NCBI GenBank assembly: GCA_964057225.1
Contig: OZ059896.1
Location: 21,696,501 to 21,760,500, forward strand
DNA length: 64,000 nucleotides
Direction of reading: 5' to 3'
DNA from: Auanema rhodensis
Lineage: Eukaryota > Nematoda > Chromadorea > Rhabditida > Rhabditidae
The position numbers and the translations under genes are program-made. Positions within the stretch are counted from its first letter, which is position 1, and each line of letters opens with the position of its first letter. Of the stretch, positions 38,256 to 51,943 are shown piece by piece. The notes beneath the pieces are model-generated. The model made no database searches. It was not told the origin of the DNA and was given only the letters and a program-made list of their open reading frames with translations.

Positions 38256-40711
38256 CTCAACATACACTAATGCATCATTTTTCAAACGATCATAACTAAT
38301 TTTTGTATCAAGCGTTACTCAATGTAGTATAGTGCATTCGATGCGGATTTTTAAGCTGCGTCGATCTGTGTTATCAGATTTGCGCTAGCTTAAAAATGCA
38401 CCGAGATATCAACTGATATAAGTTCACACTTATATCCTCGATTTTCACCCTGAAGAATTAATTTTTTCGTTGAATAACATTGTCCATCGTCTTTGCCTTG
38501 AAAAAAGGAATCTAAAAACATCTACTTTTTGCTAAATTATTCTGAAATTTTTCGAAAAAATTTTTGTCAAAATGTTTTTGGAAGCAATGTTGAGTGTACA
38601 TGGAAACTCAACATACACTAATGCATCATTTTTCAAACGATCATAACTAATTTTTGTATTAAGCGTTTCTCAATGTAATATAGTGCATTCGATGCGGATT
38701 TTTAAGCTGCGTCGATCTGTGTTATCAGATTTGCGCTAGCTTAAAAATGCACCAAGATATCAACTGATATAAGTTCACACTTATATCCTCGATTTTCACC
38801 CTGAAGAATTAATTTTTTCGTTGAATAACATTGTCCATCGTCTTTGCCTTGAAAAAAGGAATCTAAAAACATCTACTTTTTGCTAAATTATTTTGAAATT
38901 TTTCGAAAAAATTTTTGTCAAAATGTTTTTGGAAGCAATGTTGAGTGTACATGGAAACTCAACATACACTAATGCATCATTTTTCAAACGATCATAACTA
39001 ATTTTTGTATTAAGCGTTTCTCAATGTAATATAGTGCATTCGATGCGGATTTTCAAGCTGCGTCGATCTGTGTTATCAGATTTGCGCTAGCTTAAAAATG
39101 CACCAAGATATCAACTGATATAAGTGCACACTTATATCCTCGATTTTCACTCTGAAGAATTAATTTTTTCGTTGAATAACATTGTCCATCGTCTTTGCCT
39201 TGAAAAAAGGAATCTAAAAACATCCACTTTTTGCTAAATTATTTTGAAATTTTTCGAAAAAATTTTTGTCAAAATGTTTTTGGAAGCAATGTTGAGTGTA
39301 CATGGAAACTCAACATACACTAATGCATCATTTTTCAAACAATCATAACTAATTTTGTATTAAGCGTTTCTCAATGTAGTATAGTGCATTCGATGCGGAT
39401 TTTTAAGCTGCGTCGATCTGTGTTATCAGATTTGCGCTAGCTTAAAAATGCACCAAGATATCAACTGATATAAGTGCACACTTATATCCTCGATTTTCAC
39501 TCTGAAGAATTAATTTTTTCGTTGAATAACATTGTCCATCGTCTTTGCCTTAAAAAAAGGAATCTAAAAACATCCACTTTTTGCTAAATTATTTTGAAAT
39601 TTTTCGAAAAAATTTTTGTCAAAAAGTTTTTGGAAGCAATGTTGAGTGTACATGGAAACTCAACATACACTAATGCATCATTTTTCAAACGATCATAACT
39701 AATTTTTGTATCAAGCGTTACTCAATGTAGTATAGTGCATTCGATGCGGATTTTTAAGCTGCGTCGATCTGTGTTATCAGATTTGCGCTAGCTTAAAAAT
39801 GCACCGAGATATCAACTGATATAAGTTCACACTTATATCCTCGATTTTCACCCTGAAGAATTAATTTTTTCGTTGAATAACATTGTCCATCGTCTTTGCC
39901 TTGAAAAAAGGAATCTAAAAACATCTACTTTTTGCTAAATTATTCTGAAATTTTTCGAAAAAATTTTTGTCAAAATGTTTTTGGAAGCAATGTTGAGTGT
40001 ACATGGAAACTCAACATACACTAATGCATCATTTTTCAAACGATCATAACTAATTTTTGTATTAAGCGTTTCTCAATGTAATATAGTGCATTCGATGCGG
40101 ATTTTTAAGCTGCGTCGATCTGTGTTATCAGATTTGCGCTAGCTTAAAAATGCACCAAGATATCAACTGATATAAGTTCACACTTATATCCTCGATTTTC
40201 ACCCTGAAGAATTAATTTTTTCGTTGAATAACATTGTCCATCGTCTTTGCCTTGAAAAAAGGAATCTAAAAACATCTACTTTTTGCTAAATTATTTTGAA
40301 ATTTTTCGAAAAAATTTTTGTCAAAATGTTTTTGGAAGCAATGTTGAGTGTACATGGAAACTCAACATACACTAATGCATCATTTTTCAAACGATCATAA
40401 CTAATTTTTGTATTAAGCGTTTCTCAATGTAATATAGTGCATTCGATGCGGATTTTCAAGCTGCGTCGATCTGTGTTATCAGATTTGCGCTAGCTTAAAA
40501 ATGCACCAAGATATCAACTGATATAAGTGCACACTTATATCCTCGATTTTCACTCTGAAGAATTAATTTTTTCGTTGAATAACATTGTCCATCGTCTTTG
40601 CCTTGAAAAAAGGAATCTAAAAACATCCACTTTTTGCTAAATTATTTTGAAATTTTTCGAAAAAATTTTTGTCAAAATGTTTTTGGAAGCAATGTTGAGT
40701 GTACATGGAAA
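38256..40711 (+). repeat. Repeated v-o-c block, 1,403-bp period
   Basis: v-o-c at 38256-39308 recurs as v-o-c at 39659-40711, separated by the chimeric 350-bp n/u copy. The o class (A72, T97, A148, TC169-170) occurs at 38607, 40010 and 44924, so this block has also contributed to block E, where 44924-45625 is o-c. Confidence 0.75.
39309..39658 (+). repeat. 350-bp chimeric monomer, class n left and class u right
   Basis: The left part has A33, the shared T deletion and T194 as in n. The right part has A245 and A319 as in u, while retaining C268. It takes the place of an n-u pair, as if one monomer length had been removed by unequal exchange between an n and a u copy. Confidence 0.72.
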
Positions 40712-43700
40712 CTCAACATACACTAATGCATCATTTTTCAAACAATCATAACTAATTTTTGTATTAAGCGTTTCTCAATGTAGTATAGTGCATTCGATGC
40801 GGATTTTTAAGCTGTGTCGATCTGTGTTATCAGATTTGCGCTAGCTTAAAAATGCACCGAGATATCAACTGATATAAGTGCACACTTATATCCTCGATTT
40901 TCACCCTGAAGAATTAATTTTTTCGTTGAATAACATTGTCCATCGTCTTTGCCTTGAAAAAAGGAATCTGAAAACATCTACTTTTTGCTAAATTATTTTG
41001 AAATTTTTCGAAAAAATTTTTGTCAAAATGTTTTTGGAAGCAATGTTGAGTGTACATGAAAACTCAACATACACTAATGCATCATTTTTCAAACGATCAT
41101 AACTAATTTTTGTATTAAGCGTTTCTCAATGTAGTATAGTGCATTCGATGCGGATTTTTAAGCTGCGTCGATCTGTGTTATCAGATTTGCGCTAGCTTAA
41201 AAATGCACCAAGATATCAACTGATATAAGTGCACACTTATATCCTCGATTTTCACTCTGAAGAATTAATTTTTTCGTTGAATAACATTGTCCATCGTCTT
41301 TGCCTTGAAAAAAGGAATCTAAAAACATCCACTTTTTGCTAAATTATTTTGAAATTTTTCGAAAAAATTTTTGTCAAAATGTTTTTGGAAGCAATGTTGA
41401 GTGTACATGGAAACTCAACATACACAAATGCATCATTTTTCAAACAATCATAACTAATTTTTGTATTAAGCGTTTCTCAATGTAGTATAGTGCATTCGAT
41501 GCGGATTTTTAAGCTGTGTCGATCTGTGTTATCAGATTTGCGCTAGCTTAAAAATGCACCGAGATATCAACTGATATAAGTGCACACTTATATCCTCGAT
41601 TTTCACCCTGAAGAATTAATTTTTTCGTTGAATAACATTGTCCATCGTCTTTGCCTTGAAAAAAGGAATCTGAAAACATCTACTTTTTGCTAAATTATTT
41701 TGAAATTTTTCGAAAAAATTTTTGTCAAAATGTTTTTGGAAGCAATGTTGAGTGTACATGAAAACTCAACATACACTAATGCATCATTTTTCAAACGATC
41801 ATAACTAATTTTTGTATTAAGCGTTTCTCAATGTAGTATAGTGCATTCGATGCGGATTTTTAAGCTGCGTCGATCTGTGTTATCAGATTTGCGCTAGCTT
41901 AAAAATGCACCAAGATATCAACTGATATAAGTGCACACTTATATCCTCGATTTTCACTCTGAAGAATTAATTTTTTCGTTGAATAACATTGTCCATCGTC
42001 TTTGCCTTGAAAAAAGGAATCTAAAAACATCCACTTTTTGCTAAATTATTTTGAAATTTTTCGAAAAAATTTTTGTCAAAATGTTTTTGGAAGCAATGTT
42101 GAGTGTACATGGAAACTCAACATACACTAATGCATCATTTTTCGAACAATCATAACTAATTTTTGTATTAAGCGTTTCTCAATGTAGTATAGTGCATTCG
42201 ATGCGGATTTTTAAGCTGTGTCGATCTGTGTTATCAGATTTGCGCTAGCTTAAAAATGCACCAAGATATCAACTGATATAAGTGCACACTTATATCCTCG
42301 ATTTTCACCCTGAAGAATTAATTTTTTCGTTGAATAACATTGTCCATCGTCTTTGCCTTGAAAAAAGGAATCTGAAAACATCTACTTTTTGCTAAATTAT
42401 TTTGAAATTTTTCGAAAAAATTTTTGTCAAAATGTTTTTGGAAGCAATGTTGAGTGTACATGGAAACTCAACATACACTAATGCATCATTTTTCAAACGA
42501 TCATAACTAATTTTTGTATTAAGCGTTTCTCAATGTAATATAGTGCATTCGATGCGGATTTTCAAGCTGCGTCGATCTGTGTTATCAGATTTGCGCTAGC
42601 TTAAAAATGCACCAAGATATCAACTGATATAAGTGCACACTTATATCCTCGATTTTCACTCTGAAGAATTAATTTTTTCGTTGAATAACATTGTCCATCG
42701 TCTTTGCCTTGAAAAAAGGAATCTAAAAACATCCACTTTTTGCTAAATTATTTTGAAATTTTTCGAAAAAATTTTTGTCAAAATGTTTTTGGAAGCAATG
42801 TTGAGTGTACATGGAAACTCAACATACACTAATGCATCATTTTTCAAACAATCATAACTAATTTTTGTATTAAGCGTTTCTCAATGTAGTATAGTGCATT
42901 CGATGCGGATTTTTAAGCTGTGTCGATCTGTGTTATCAGATTTGCGCTAGCTTAAAAATGCACCGAGATATCAACTGATATAAGTGCACACTTATATCCT
43001 CGATTTTCACCCTGAAGAATTAATTTTTTCGTTGAATAACATTGTCCATCGTCTTTGCCTTGAAAAAAGGAATCTGAAAACATCTACTTTTTGCTAAATT
43101 ATTTTGAAATTTTTCGAAAAAATTTTTGTCAAAATGTTTTTGGAAGCAATGTTGAGTGTACATGAAAACTCAACATACACTAATGCATCATTTTTCAAAC
43201 GATCATAACTAATTTTTGTATTAAGCGTTTCTCAATGTAGTATAGTGCATTCGATGCGGATTTTTAAGCTGCGTCGATCTGTGTTATCAGATTTGCGCTA
43301 GCTTAAAAATGCACCAAGATATCAACTGATATAAGTGCACACTTATATCCTCGATTTTCACTCTGAAGAATTAATTTTTTCGTTGAATAACATTGTCCAT
43401 CGTCTTTGCCTTGAAAAAAGGAATCTAAAAACATCCACTTTTTGCTAAATTATTTTGAAATTTTTCGAAAAAATTTTTGTCAAAATGTTTTTGGAAGCAA
43501 TGTTGAGTGTACATGGAAACTCAACATACACTAATGCATCATTTTTCAAACAATCATAACTAATTTTTGTATTAAGCGTTTCTCAATGTAGTATAGTGCA
43601 TTCGATGCGGATTTTTAAGCTGCGTCGATCTGTGTTATCAGATTTGCGCTAGCTTAAAAATGCACCAAGATATCAACTGATATAAGTGCACACTTATATC

Positions 43701-43870
43701 CTCGATTTTCACTCTGAAGAATTAATTTTTTCGTTGAATAACATTGTCCATCGTCTTTGCCTTGAAAAAAGGAATCTAAAAACATCCACTTTTTGCTAAA
43801 TTATTTTGAAATTTTTCGAAAAAATTTTTGTCAAAATGTTTTTGGAAGCAATGTTGAGTGTACATGGAAA

Positions 43871-44221
43871 CTCAACATACACTAATGCATCATTTTTCAA
43901 ACAATCATAACTAATTTTTGTATTAAGCGTTTCTCAATGTAGTATAGTGCATTCGATGCGGATTTTTAAGCTGTGTCGATCTGTGTTATCAGATTTGCGC
44001 TAGCTTAAAAATGCACCGAGATATCAACTGATATAAGTGCACACTTATATCCTCGATTTTCACTCTGAAGAATTAATTTTTTCGTTGAATAACATTGTCC
44101 ATCGTCTTTGCCTTGAAAAAAGGAATCTAAAAACATCCACTTTTTGCTAAATTATTTTGAAATTTTTCGAAAAAATTTTTGTCAAAATGTTTTTGGAAGC
44201 AATGTTGAGTGTACATGGAAA
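43871..44221 (+). repeat. Chimeric monomer, E1 left half and E2-like right half
   Basis: T104, G148 and GC169-170 mark the left as E1. T194, A259, C268 and G348 mark the right as E2 or n. The switch lies between p170 and p194, the same interval as in the chimera at 27728. A complete E1 copy follows directly at 44222. Confidence 0.72.
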
Positions 44222-47200
44222 CTCAACATACACTAATGCATCATTTTTCAAACAATCATAACTAATTTTTGTATTAAGCGTTTCTCAATGTAGTATAGTG
44301 CATTCGATGCGGATTTTTAAGCTGTGTCGATCTGTGTTATCAGATTTGCGCTAGCTTAAAAATGCACCGAGATATCAACTGATATAAGTGCACACTTATA
44401 TCCTCGATTTTCACCCTGAAGAATTAATTTTTTCGTTGAATAACATTGTCCATCGTCTTTGCCTTGAAAAAAGGAATCTGAAAACATCTACTTTTTGCTA
44501 AATTATTTTGAAATTTTTCGAAAAAATTTTTGTCAAAATGTTTTTGGAAGCAATGTTGAGTGTACATGAAAACTCAACATACACTAATGCATCATTTTTC
44601 AAACGATCATAACTAATTTTTGTATTAAGCGTTTCTCAATGTAGTATAGTGCATTCGATGCGGATTTTTAAGCTGCGTCGATCTGTGTTATCAGATTTGC
44701 GCTAGCTTAAAAATGCACCAAGATATCAACTGATATAAGTGCACACTTATATCCTCGATTTTCACCCTGAAGAATTAATTTTTTCGTTGAATAACATTGT
44801 CCATCGTCTTTGCCTTGAAAAAAGGAATCTAAAAACATCTACTTTTTGCTAAATTATTCTGAAATTTTTCGAAAAAATTTTTGTCAAAATGTTTTTGGAA
44901 GCAATGTTGAGTGTACATGGAAACTCAACATACACTAATGCATCATTTTTCAAACGATCATAACTAATTTTTGTATTAAGCGTTTCTCAATGTAATATAG
45001 TGCATTCGATGCGGATTTTTAAGCTGCGTCGATCTGTGTTATCAGATTTGCGCTAGCTTAAAAATGCACCAAGATATCAACTGATATAAGTTCACACTTA
45101 TATCCTCGATTTTCACCCTGAAGAATTAATTTTTTCGTTGAATAACATTGTCCATCGTCTTTGCCTTGAAAAAAGGAATCTAAAAACATCTACTTTTTGC
45201 TAAATTATTTTGAAATTTTTCGAAAAAATTTTTGTCAAAATGTTTTTGGAAGCAATGTTGAGTGTACATGGAAACTCAACATACACTAATGCATCATTTT
45301 TCAAACGATCATAACTAATTTTTGTATTACGCGTTTCTCAATGTAATATAGTGCATTCGATGCGGATTTTCAAGCTGCGTCGATCTGTGTTATCAGATTT
45401 GCGCTAGCTTAAAAATGCACCAAGATATCAACTGATATAAGTGCACACTTATATCCTCGATTTTCACTCTGAAGAATTAATTTTTTCGTTGAATAACATT
45501 GTCCATCGTCTTTGCCTTGAAAAAAGGAATCTAAAAACATCCACTTTTTGCTAAATTATTTTGAAATTTTTCGAAAAAATTTTTGTCAAAATGTTTTTGG
45601 AAGCAATGTTGAGTGTACATGGAAACTCAACATACACTAATGCATCATTTTTCAAACAATCATAACTAATTTTTGTATTAAGCGTTTCTCAATGTAATAT
45701 AGTGCATTCGATGCGGATTTTTAAGCTGTGTCGATCTGTGTTATCAGATTTGCGCTAGCTTAAAAATGCACCGAGATATCAACTGATATAAGTGCACACT
45801 TATATCCTCGATTTTCACCCTGAAGAATTAATTTTTTCGTTGAATAACATTGTCCATCGTCTTTGCCTTGAAAAAAGGAATCTGAAAACATCTACTTTTT
45901 GCTAAATTATTTTGAAATTTTTCGAAAAAATTTTTGTCAAAATGTTTTTGGAAGCAATGTTGAGTGTACATGAAAACTCAACATACACTAATGCATCATT
46001 TTTCAAACGATCATAACTAATTTTTGTATTAAGCGTTTCTCAATGTAGTATAGTGCATTCGATGCGGATTTTTAAGCTGCGTCGATCTGTGTTATCAGAT
46101 TTGCGCTAGCTTAAAAATGCACCAAGATATCAACTGATATAAGTGCACACTTATATCCTCGATTTTCACTCTGAAGAATTAATTTTTTCGTTGAATAACA
46201 TTGTCCATCGTCTTTGCCTTGAAAAAAGGAATCTAAAAACATCCACTTTTTGCTAAATTATTTTGAAATTTTTCGAAAAAGTTTTTGTCAAAATGTTTTT
46301 GGAAGCAATGTTGAGTGTACATGGAAACTCAACATACACTAATGCATCATTTTTCAAACAATCATAACTAATTTTTGTATTAAGCGTTTCTCAATGTAGT
46401 ATAGTGCATTCGATGCGGATTTTTAAGCTGTGTCGATCTGTGTTATCAGATTTGCGCTAGCTTAAAAATGCACCGAGATATCAACTGATATAAGTGCACA
46501 CTTATATCCTCGATTTTCACCCTGAAGAATTAATTTTTTCGTTGAATAACATTGTCCATCGTCTTTGCCTTGAAAAAAGGAATCTGAAAACATCTACTTT
46601 TTGCTAAATTATTTTGAAATTTTTCGAAAAAATTTTTGTCAAAATGTTTTTGGAAGCAATGTTGAGTGTACATGAAAACTCAACATACACTAATGCATCA
46701 TTTTTCAAACGATCATAACTAATTTTTGTATTAAGCGTTTCTCAATGTAGTATAGTGCATTCGATGCGGATTTTTAAGCTGCGTCGATCTGTGTTATCAG
46801 ATTTGCGCTAGCTTAAAAATGCACCAAGATATCAACTGATATAAGTGCACACTTATATCCTCGATTTTCACTCTGAAGAATTAATTTTTTCGTTGAATAA
46901 CATTGTCCATCGTCTTTGCCTTGAAAAAAGGAATCTAAAAACATCCACTTTTTGCTAAATTATTTTGAAATTTTTCGAAAAAATTTTTGTCAAAATGTTT
47001 TTGGAAGCAATGTTGAGTGTACATGGAAACTCAACATACACTAATGCATCATTTTTCAAACAATCATAACTAATTTTTGTATTAAGCGTTTCTCAATGTA
47101 GTATAGTGCATTCGATGCGGATTTTTAAGCTGCGTCGATCTGTGTTATCAGATTTGCGCTAGCTTAAAAATGCACCAAGATATCAACTGATATAAGTGCA

Positions 47201-50200
47201 CACTTATATCCTCGATTTTCACTCTGAAGAATTAATTTTTTCGTTGAATAACATTGTCCATCGTCTTTGCCTTGAAAAAAGGAATCTAAAAACATCCACT
47301 TTTTGCTAAATTATTTTGAAATTTTTCGAAAAAATTTTTGTCAAAATGTTTTTGGAAGCAATGTTGAGTGTACATGGAAACTCAACATACACTAATGCAT
47401 CATTTTTCAAACAATCATAACTAATTTTTGTATTAAGCGTTTCTCAATGTAGTATAGTGCATTCGATGCGGATTTTTAAGCTGTGTCGATCTGTGTTATC
47501 AGATTTGCGCTAGCTTAAAAATGCACCGAGATATCAACTGATATAAGTGCACACTTATATCCTCGATTTTCACCCTGAAGAATTAATTTTTTCGTTGAAT
47601 AACATTGTCCATCGTCTTTGCCTTGAAAAAAGGAATCTGAAAACATCTACTTTTTGCTAAATTATTTTGAAATTTTTCGAAAAAATTTTTGTCAAAATGT
47701 TTTTGGAAGCAATGTTGAGTGTACATGAAAACTCAACATACACTAATGCATCATTTTTCAAACGATCATAACTAATTTTTGTATTAAGCGTTTCTCAATG
47801 TAGTATAGTGCATTCGATGCGGATTTTTAAGCTGCGTCGATCTGTGTTATCAGATTTGCGCTAGCTTAAAAATGCACCAAGATATCAACTGATATAAGTG
47901 CACACTTATATCCTCGATTTTCACTCTGAAGAATTAATTTTTTCGTTGAATAACATTGTCCATCGTCTTTGCCTTGAAAAAAGGAATCTAAAAACATCCA
48001 CTTTTTGCTAAATTATTTTGAAATTTTTCGAAAAAATTTTTGTCAAAATGTTTTTGGAAGCAATGTTGAGTGTACATGGAAACTCAACATACACTAATGC
48101 ATCATTTTTCAAACAATCATAACTAATTTTTGTATTAAGCGTTTCTCAATGTAGTATAGTGCATTCGATGCGGATTTTTAAGCTGCGTCGATCTGTGTTA
48201 TCAGATTTGCGCTAGCTTAAAAATGCACCAAGATATCAACTGATATAAGTGCACACTTATATCCTCGATTTTCACTCTGAAGAATTAATTTTTTCGTTGA
48301 ATAACATTGTCCATCGTCTTTGCCTTAAAAAAAGGAATCTAAAAACATCCACTTTTTGCTAAATTATTTTGAAATTTTTCGAAAAAATTTTTGTCAAAAT
48401 GTTTTTGGAAGCAATGTTGAGTGTACATGGAAACTCAACATACACTAATGCATCATTTTTCAAACAATCATAACTAATTTTTGTATTAAGCGTTTCTCAA
48501 TGTAGTATAGTGCATTCGATGCGGATTTTTAAGCTGTGTCGATCTGTGTTATCAGATTTGCGCTAGCTTAAAAATGCACCGAGATATCAACTGATATAAG
48601 TGCACACTTATATCCTCGATTTTCACCCTGAAGAATTAATTTTTTCGTTGAATAACATTGTCCATCGTCTTTGCCTTAAAAAAAGGAATCTGAAAACATC
48701 TACTTTTTGCTAAATTATTTTGAAATTTTTCGAAAAAATTTTTGTCAAAATGTTTTTGGAAGCAATGTTGAGTGTACATGAAAACTCAACATACACTAAT
48801 GCATCATTTTTCAAACGATCATAACTAATTTTTGTATTAAGCGTTTCTCAATGTAGTATAGTGCATTCGATGCGGATTTTTAAGCTGCGTCGATCTGTGT
48901 TATCAGATTTGCGCTAGCTTAAAAATGCACCAAGATATCAACTGATATAAGTGCACACTTATATCCTCGATTTTCACTCTGAAGAATTAATTTTTTCGTT
49001 GAATAACATTGTCCATCGTCTTTGCCTTGAAAAAAGGAATCTAAAAACATCCACTTTTTGCTAAATTATTTTGAAATTTTTCGAAAAAATTTTTGTCAAA
49101 ATGTTTTTGGAAGCAATGTTGAGTGTACATGGAAACTCAACATACACTAATGCATCATTTTTCAAACAATCATAACTAATTTTTGTATTAAGCGTTTCTC
49201 AATGTAGTATAGTGCATTCGATGCGGATTTTTAAGCTGTGTCGATCTGTGTTATCAGATTTGCGCTAGCTTAAAAATGCACCGAGATATCAACTGATATA
49301 AGTGCACACTTATATCCTCGATTTTCACCCTGAAGAATTGATTTTTTCGTTGAATAACATTGTCCATCGTCTTTGCCTTGAAAAAAGGAATCTGAAAACA
49401 TCTACTTTTTGCTAAATTATTTTGAAATTTTTCGAAAAAATTTTTGTCAAAATGTTTTTGGAAGCAATGTTGAGTGTACATGAAAACTCAACATACACTA
49501 ATGCATCATTTTTCAAACGATCATAACTAATTTTTGTATTAAGCGTTTCTCAATGTAGTATAGTGCATTCGATGCGGATTTTTAAGCTGCGTCGATCTGT
49601 GTTATCAGATTTGCGCTAGCTTAAAAATGCACCAAGATATCAACTGATATAAGTGCACACTTATATCCTCGATTTTCACACTGAAGAATTAATTTTTTCG
49701 TTGAATAACATTGTCCATCGTCTTTGCCTTGAAAAAAGGAATCTAAAAACATCCACTTTTTGCTAAATTATTTTGAAATTTTTCGAAAAAATTTTTGTCA
49801 AAATGTTTTTGGAAGCAATGTTGAGTGTACATGGAAACTCAACATACACTAATGCATCATTTTTCAAACAATCATAACTAATTTTTGTATTAAGCGTTTC
49901 TCAATGTAGTATAGTGCATTCGATGCGGATTTTTAAGCTGTGTCGATCTGTGTTATCAGATTTGCGCTAGCTTAAAAATGCACCGAGATATCAACTGATA
50001 TAAGTGCACACTTATATCCTCGATTTTCACCCTGAAGAATTAATTTTTTCGTTGAATAACATTGTCCATCGTCTTTGCCTTGAAAAAAGGAATCTGAAAA
50101 CATCTACTTTTTGCTAAATTATTTTGAAATTTTTCGAAAAAATTTTTGTCAAAATGTTTTTGGAAGCAATGTTGAGTGTACATGAAAACTCAACATACAC

Positions 50201-51943
50201 TAATGCATCATTTTTCAAACGATCATAACTAATTTTTGTATTAAGCGTTTCTCAATGTAGTATAGTGCATTCGATGCGGATTTTTAAGCTGCGTCGATCT
50301 GTGTTATCAGATTTGCGCTAGCTTAAAAATGCACCAAGATATCAACTGATATAAGTGCACACTTATATCCTCGATTTTCACTCTGAAGAATTAATTTTTT
50401 CGTTGAATAACATTGTCCATCGTCTTTGCCTTGAAAAAAGGAATCTAAAAACATCCACTTTTTGCTAAATTATTTTGAAATTTTTCGAAAAAATTTTTGT
50501 CAAAATGTTTTTGGAAGCAATGTTGAGTGTACATGGAAACTCAACATACACTAATGCATCATTTTTCAAACAATCATAACTAATTTTTGTATTAAGCGTT
50601 TCTCAATGTAGTATAGTGCATTCGATGCGGATTTTTAAGCTGTGTCGATCTGTGTTATCAGATTTGCGCTAGCTTAAAAATGCACCGAGATATCAACTGA
50701 TATAAGTGCACACTTATATCCTCGATTTTCACCCTGAAGAATTAATTTTTTCGTTGAATAACATTGTCCATCGTCTTTGCCTTGAAAAAAGGAATCTGAA
50801 AACATCTACTTTTTGCTAAATTATTTTGAAATTTTTCGAAAAAATTTTTGTCAAAATGTTTTTGGAAGCAATGTTGAGTGTACATGAAAACTCAACATAC
50901 ACTAATGCATCATTTTTCAAACGATCATAACTAATTTTTGTATTAAGCGTTTCTCAATGTAGTATAGTGCATTCGATGCGGATTTTTAAGCTGCGTCGAT
51001 CTGTGTTATCAGATTTGCGCTAGCTTAAAAATGCACCAAGATATCAACTGATATAAGTTCACACTTATATCCTCGATTTTCACCCTGAAGAATTAATTTT
51101 TTCGTTGAATAACATTGTCCATCGTCTTTGCCTTGAAAAAAGGAATCTGAAAACATCTACTTTTTGCTAAATTATTTTGAAATTTTTCGAAAAAATTTTT
51201 GTCAAAATGTTTTTGGAAGCAATGTTGAGTGTACATGAAAACTCAACATACACTAATGCATCATTTTTCAAACGATCATAACTAATTTTTGTATTAAGCG
51301 TTTCTCAATGTAGTATAGTGCATTCGATGCGGATTTTTAAGCTGCGTCGATCTGTGTTATCAGATTTGCGCTAGCTTAAAAATGCACCAAGATATCAACT
51401 GATATAAGTTCACACTTATATCCTCGATTTTCACCCTGAAGAATTAATTTTTTCGTTGAATAACATTGTCCATCGTCTTTGCCTTGAAAAAAGGAATCTA
51501 AAAACATCTACTTTTTGCTAAATTATTTTGAAATTTTTCGAAAAAATTTTTGTCAAAATGTTTTTGGAAGCAATGTTGAGTGTACATGGAAACTCAACAT
51601 ACACTAATGCATCATTTTTCAAACGATCATAACTAATTTTTGTATTAAGCGTTTCTCAATGTAATATAGTGCATTCGATGCGGATTTTCAAGCTGCGTCG
51701 ATCTGTGTTATCAGATTTGCGCTAGCTTAAAAATGCACCAAGATATCAACTGATATAAGTGCACACTTATATCCTCGATTTTCACTCTGAAGAATTAATT
51801 TTTTCGTTGAATAACATTGTCCATCGTCTTTGCCTTGAAAAAAGGAATCTAAAAACATCCACTTTTTGCTAAATTATTTTGAAATTTTTCGAAAAAATTT
51901 TTGTCAAAATGTTTTTGGAAGCAATGTTGAGTGTACATGGAAA

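Larger units (their letters stand above)
21762..40711 (+). repeat. Block D: u-v-w-c tetramers and longer HORs
   Basis: Fifty-four monomers. u = A33, A245, A319; v = C54, A62, G148, TC, C287; w = C75; c = A72, C97, T194, C268; k = c with A89; m = T104, A158; n = A33, T194, C268; o = A72, TC. Starts: 21762u 22113v 22463w 22814c/u 23165c 23516w 23867k 24218c 24569u 24920v 25271w 25622k 25973u-like 26324v/w 26675w 27026k 27377u 27728v/c 28079c 28430u 28781v 29132w 29483 mixed 29834w 30185m 30536n 30887u 31238v 31589w-like 31940u 32291v 32642w-like 32993c 33344m 33695n 34046u 34397w 34748u 35099v 35450w-like 35801m 36152n 36502u 36853v 37204w 37555n 37905u 38256v 38607o 38958c 39309n/u 39659v 40010o 40361c. 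The pair u-v recurs about every three to five monomers. A62 and A89 are seen only in this block. Confidence 0.8.

Noticed and set aside
49254-49481. A 75-residue reverse-strand open frame
   Set aside because: A private change at 49340 (p205, A to G) converts a reverse-strand TAA to CAA. The frame is closed in all other E1 copies I checked, so it is a chance opening of satellite DNA.
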